Shown piece by piece: positions 61,473 through 64,000 of a DNA stretch of 64,000 bases (position 1 is the first letter of the stretch; every line of letters begins with the position of its first letter). Source of the DNA: CAVZXS01 sp963779325 (GTDB lineage Bacteria > Bacteroidota > Bacteroidia > Chitinophagales > Chitinophagaceae); NCBI GenBank assembly GCA_963779325.1, contig CAVZXS010000011.1, forward strand, positions 62,001 to 126,000. Reading direction: 5' to 3'. Both the position numbers and the translations under genes were made by a program. The notes under the pieces were generated by a model. The model saw nothing but the letters and a program-made list of their open reading frames with translations. It was not told the origin of the DNA and ran no database searches.

Positions 61473-61519
61473 GTAAAAAATTATTGATTAATAATTATTA
61501 ATTATTAATTCTCATGCCT

Positions 61520-61527
61520 TATCTTTG
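61520..61527 (+). promoter_or_regulatory. -7 element of the etf promoter
   Basis: TATCTTTG fits TAnnTTTG exactly; the etfB start codon is 79 nt downstream. No good -33 box was seen. Confidence 0.45.
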
Positions 61528-61551
61528 TCATAGTTGCATAAACAACCAATT

Positions 61552-61592
61552 CCAGTCTCACCTCAACCCTCTCCTTTGGAGAGGAGGAAAAA
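61552..61592. repeat. GC-rich repeat in the etfB leader
   Basis: CTCTCC TTT GGAGAG palindrome (about 61570-61584), preceded by CTCACCTCAACC. It lies inside the untranslated leader of etfB and could affect its mRNA. Confidence 0.55.
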
Positions 61593-61605
61593 TAAAAATA
61601 AGCGT

Positions 61606-62349
61606 ATGAAAATTTTAGTTTGTATCAGTAAAACGCCTGATACCACGGCAAAAATAGCCTTCACCGACAACAACACGAAATTTGATGCCAACGGTGTGCA
61701 GTGGATCATCAATCCTTACGATGAATGGTATGCCCTCGTTCGTGCCATTGAATTAAAAGAAGCTGATGCTTCTGCCATTATTCATTTAGTAACTGTTGCC
61801 GGTGCGGATACCGAACCTATTATTCGCAAGGCATTGGCATTGGGTGGCGATGAAGCCATTCGTATAAATGCCGACAGTCATGATAGTTTTTATGTCGCTT
61901 CGCAAATTGCCGAAGTAGCAAAACATGGCGGTTACGATTTAATTTTTACCGGTAAAGAAACAATAGATTATAACGGTTCTTCCATTGGCGGTATGGTAGC
62001 CGGGTTATTAGATATGCCGTATGTATCATTGGCTACAAAATTTGATTTAGCGGGTACAACAGCCACCATCAGCAGGGAAATTGAAGGCGGCGAAGAGGTT
62101 TGCGAAGTTAGCCTGCCCGTAGTTGTTAGTTGTCAAAAAGGTATGGCCGAACAACGTATACCGAATATGAAAGGCATTATGGGCGCCCGCACAAAACCAT
62201 TGAAAGTTGTAGTACCCGCTGCGGCGGACGCATTAACAAGCATAGCAAATTTTGAATTACCTCCTGCAAAAGCCGGAGTGAAATTAGTAGCAGCCGATAA
62301 TGTACCCGAATTAATTCGGTTGTTACACGAAGAAGCGAAAGTTTTTTAG
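61606..62349 (+). CDS. etfB: Electron transfer flavoprotein, beta subunit
   Basis: A protein of 247 residues from the ATG at 61606 (MKILVCISKTPDTTAKIAF, the family's normal N-terminus). The longer frame from 61534 would translate the palindromic repeat and is rejected. Landmarks are NPYDEWYALVRAIELKE, GKETIDYNGSSIGGMVAGLL and the ETF-beta signature region VVSCQKGMAEQRIPNMKGIM. With EtfA it carries electrons from acyl-CoA dehydrogenases to the quinone pool. etfA follows after 169 bp containing two repeats. Confidence 0.95.
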   Translation: MKILVCISKTPDTTAKIAFTDNNTKFDANGVQWIINPYDEWYALVRAIELKEADASAIIHLVTVAGADTEPIIRKALALGGDEAIRINADSHDSFYVASQIAEVAKHGGYDLIFTGKETIDYNGSSIGGMVAGLLDMPYVSLATKFDLAGTTATISREIEGGEEVCEVSLPVVVSCQKGMAEQRIPNMKGIMGARTKPLKVVVPAAADALTSIANFELPPAKAGVKLVAADNVPELIRLLHEEAKVF

Positions 62350-62395
62350 GAACCCCCTGTCCCCTTCCCGAAAAATCGGGATGTTCCAAAAGGGG
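62350..62395. repeat. GC-rich intergenic palindrome
   Basis: CCCCCTGTCCCCTTCCCGA / TCGGGA and CCAAAAGGGGGAC. Same class as the repeats at 58330 and 61138. It begins at the etfB stop codon. Confidence 0.5.
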
Positions 62396-62489
62396 GACTA
62401 TGGTGCGTACATTCTTTTTTATCATCAAGATCTTTTACAAATAATTTTTTAATAAAAAAACATCCTCAAAGAGAGAACTGTATCTGAGT

Positions 62490-62515
62490 TCCCCTTTAGG
62501 GGATAGGGGCTTTAA
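62490..62515. repeat. GC-rich repeat before etfA
   Basis: CCCCTTTAGGGG followed by ATAGGGGC, ending 4 nt before the etfA start codon. Confidence 0.5.
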
Positions 62516-62518
62516 ATT

Positions 62519-63481
62519 ATGATATTAGTATTTATCGATCAGGCTGATGGCCACGTTAAAAAATCTTCTTTGGAAGCATTAACCTACGGTGCGGATTTGG
62601 CTAAACAAATGGGTACGACTGCTGAAGCAATCTTGCTTGGTACGGTTACCGATGATGTTGCCTCTTTGGGAAAATATGGTGTAAGTAAAATTCATCATGC
62701 AGCCAATGAAGCATTTAATCATTTGGATGCGCAAGTATTTACCAAAGTAATAGCAGAAGCTGCAGGTGCTGCCGGCGCAACAGTTATTGTGTTATCAAAT
62801 AATGTAAGCGGCAAAGCCATCGCTGCCGGATTATCTGCACGGTTAAAAGCCGGTTTGATAAGCGGCGCTATCGCTCTGCCCGATACAACCACGGGTTTTG
62901 TAACCAAGAAAGGTGTATTCAGCGGAAAAGCATTTGTAAACGTAAGTGTAAATACAGCCGTAAAAATTATTGCATTACAACCCAATTCGTATAAAACAAC
63001 TGCCGGCGAAGGAACAGCATCAGTAGTTGCTTTAGCGGCAAGCGCTGATAATGTAAAAATAAAAGTAACGGCAACAAATAAAATAACCGGGCAGGTGCCG
63101 CTGAGCGAGGCTGAATTAGTAGTAAGCGGCGGCCGCGGACTGAAAGGACCTGAAAACTGGGGTATGATAGAAGAATTGGCCAAACTATTAGGTGCAGCCA
63201 CGGCTTGCAGCCGGGCAGTGGCCGATGCGCATTGGCGTCCACATCATGAGCATGTGGGACAAACAGGTGGCGCCGTTGCTCCCAATCTTTATCTTGCTAT
63301 CGGTATATCAGGCGCTATTCAGCATCTGGCAGGCGTAAACAGAAGTAAAGTAATTGTGGTAATTAATAAAGATCCCGAAGCTCCTTTCTTTAAAGCAGCA
63401 AATTACGGTATTGTGGGCGATGCTTTTGAAGTAGTGCCGCAAATGATAGAAGCGGTGAAAAAGCTGAAAGGAGTAGCTTAA
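62519..63481 (+). CDS. etfA: Electron transfer flavoprotein, alpha subunit
   Basis: A 320-residue ETF alpha. The C-terminal FAD domain shows VVSGGRGLKGPENWGMIEEL (about 200-219), HVGQTGGAVAPNLYLAIGIS (about 244-263), and SGAIQHLAGVNRSKVIVVIN with DPEAPFFKAANYGIVGDAFE (about 263-304). The N-terminal domain is normal. It pairs with EtfB. The 169-bp gap between the two genes is unusually repeat-filled but they should still be one transcript. Confidence 0.95.
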   Translation: MILVFIDQADGHVKKSSLEALTYGADLAKQMGTTAEAILLGTVTDDVASLGKYGVSKIHHAANEAFNHLDAQVFTKVIAEAAGAAGATVIVLSNNVSGKAIAAGLSARLKAGLISGAIALPDTTTGFVTKKGVFSGKAFVNVSVNTAVKIIALQPNSYKTTAGEGTASVVALAASADNVKIKVTATNKITGQVPLSEAELVVSGGRGLKGPENWGMIEELAKLLGAATACSRAVADAHWRPHHEHVGQTGGAVAPNLYLAIGISGAIQHLAGVNRSKVIVVINKDPEAPFFKAANYGIVGDAFEVVPQMIEAVKKLKGVA

Positions 63482-63505
63482 AACTCACAATAGAAAAATG
63501 TATAT

Positions 63506-63540
63506 TAAAGCCAAATGAACTAATTTCATTTGGCTTTTTA
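63506..63540 (+). terminator. Intrinsic terminator of the etf genes
   Basis: AAAGCCAAATGAA / TTTCATTTGGCTTT, a 13-bp perfect stem with loop CTAA, then TT. 25 bp behind etfA. Confidence 0.85.
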
Positions 63541-63620
63541 AATTTTAAAGGAAAACACTGATTTCCAATTACAGAAGACTATCTTTTTTAAATCAAAATC
63601 CTTAGTTTCGTATTGTCTTT

Positions 63621-64000
63621 ATGAAGAAAATAGAACTGGAAATAGTAGCCCTTTCGCACAGCATTACCCAAACGCATTCCTATGCCGTGGTACTGGGCGA
63701 GGTAAACGGTCTTCGCCGCCTGCCGATTGTTATCGGCGGCTTTGAAGCGCAGGCTATTGCCGTGGCATTGGAAAAAATGCAGCCCAGCCGCCCCTTGACA
63801 CATGATTTAATGAAAAACTTCATGACGGCCTTTAACCTCGACCTGCACGAAATTATTATCTGCGATTTGCAGGAAGGCATTTTTTATTCCAAATTGCTTT
63901 GCTCATCTGAAAATGATACGGTGGAAATAGACAGCCGCACCTCCGATGCGTTGGCATTGGCGGTACGTTTTGGTTGCCCGGTTTATACATACGAAAATAT
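63621..64000 (+). CDS. Bifunctional nuclease (DUF151), cut by the window end
   Basis: The first about 126 residues of a BFN-domain protein: KKIELEIVALSHSITQTHSYAVVLGE, LPIVIGGFEAQAIAVALEKM (about 33-52) and RTSDALALAVRFGCPVYTYE (about 105-124), all conserved in DUF151 proteins. Homologues have DNase/RNase activity in plants and act in archaea and bacteria with unclear roles. The 3' part lies beyond the window. The ATG at 63621 lies only about 10 nt after a -7-like TAGTTTCG, so the leader is very short. Confidence 0.88.
   Translation, partial: MKKIELEIVALSHSITQTHSYAVVLGEVNGLRRLPIVIGGFEAQAIAVALEKMQPSRPLTHDLMKNFMTAFNLDLHEIIICDLQEGIFYSKLLCSSENDTVEIDSRTSDALALAVRFGCPVYTYEN

Noticed and set aside
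62719..63201. Minus-strand frame of 160 residues inside etfA
   Set aside because: It is a shadow of etfA, which has all its expected motifs.
1..64000. CRISPR arrays, insertion sequences, integrases, rRNA genes
   Set aside because: None was seen: no regularly spaced direct repeats with spacers, no transposase or integrase motifs, no rRNA sequence.

Overview
The window looks like part of the chromosome of a Bacteroidota bacterium, most likely a Chitinophagaceae member. The reasons are its AT-rich composition, A-rich leaders without Shine-Dalgarno sites, promoters of the TTTG / TAnnTTTG kind, many OMP_b-brl and OmpA/TSP3 outer-membrane proteins, a hybrid CheB-CheR-PAS histidine kinase, and the short 'cccctttagggg' intergenic repeats common in that phylum. 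The family-level placement is inference from gene content; no rRNA or marker phylogeny is available here.

Layout. 1-15 kb: a GH130 glycoside phosphorylase (frameshifted, cut by the window edge), a flavodoxin-like oxidoreductase, a double SnoaL protein, an Lnt-like C-N hydrolase, a Ca2+-type P-ATPase and a PsiE protein on the minus strand. These are followed on the plus strand by two beta-barrel proteins, an M48 lipoprotein protease, an OmpA lipoprotein, a PLD/cardiolipin synthase and a CPA1 antiporter. 15-50 kb: one long minus-strand block of stress-type genes. It holds CsbD, single-domain response regulators, an AraC-type regulator with a 1829-residue CheB/CheR/PAS/HK/REC/Hpt kinase, YceI, Usp, an iron-permease-like protein, MlaEFD, cupin, OmpA/TSP3 proteins, Thivi_2564 and lmo0937 small membrane proteins, YihY, TspO, a PA2169-type four-helix protein, SDRs, a PNPOx-like protein, an L,D-transpeptidase, OsmC, a Cys-rich copper-binding protein, SSADH, Dps, a holin-like protein, YtxH and an AI-2E transporter. 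50.4 kb: tRNA-Arg(ACG). 51-64 kb: a more ordinary housekeeping region with a frameshifted APH-aminotransferase fusion, an M16 protease pair, rlmH, a rhomboid protease, tilS, a TPR protein, etfB, etfA and a bifunctional nuclease cut by the right edge.

The main discovery is a regulatory one. Nineteen copies of one 66-bp promoter module lie between positions 963 and 50027, each in front of a gene or operon and oriented towards it. Read in the direction of transcription the module is GTGTGAAT, 1 nt, ATGTAAC, 14 nt, GTGTAAC, 21 nt, then a -7-like box YAnCTTTR. The two TGTAAC half-sites are direct repeats 21 bp apart in 16 of 19 copies, and the -7-like box falls at the same distance from the proximal half-site in all copies. 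No copy was seen in the 50-64 kb housekeeping part. This describes a dedicated stress regulon with an activator binding tandem half-sites. The 21-bp direct-repeat geometry next to the -33 region is that of AraC-family class II activation. The only obvious DNA-binding regulator in the window is the AraC-type protein at 23014..23622, transcribed together with the giant sensor kinase and itself preceded by one copy. My working model is: sensor kinase / phosphorelay, then the AraC protein, then about 19 promoters and roughly 40 genes.

Two plus-strand copies fire into a strong intrinsic terminator before the next gene, so they may make short RNAs (about 78 and 54 nt) or act as attenuators. Three genes (GH130, a 52-residue lysine-rich protein, the APH-aminotransferase) carry single-base frameshifts, which may be assembly errors or real decay. 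A palindromic repeat of the intergenic type appears to be inserted in frame in the CheR domain of the kinase.
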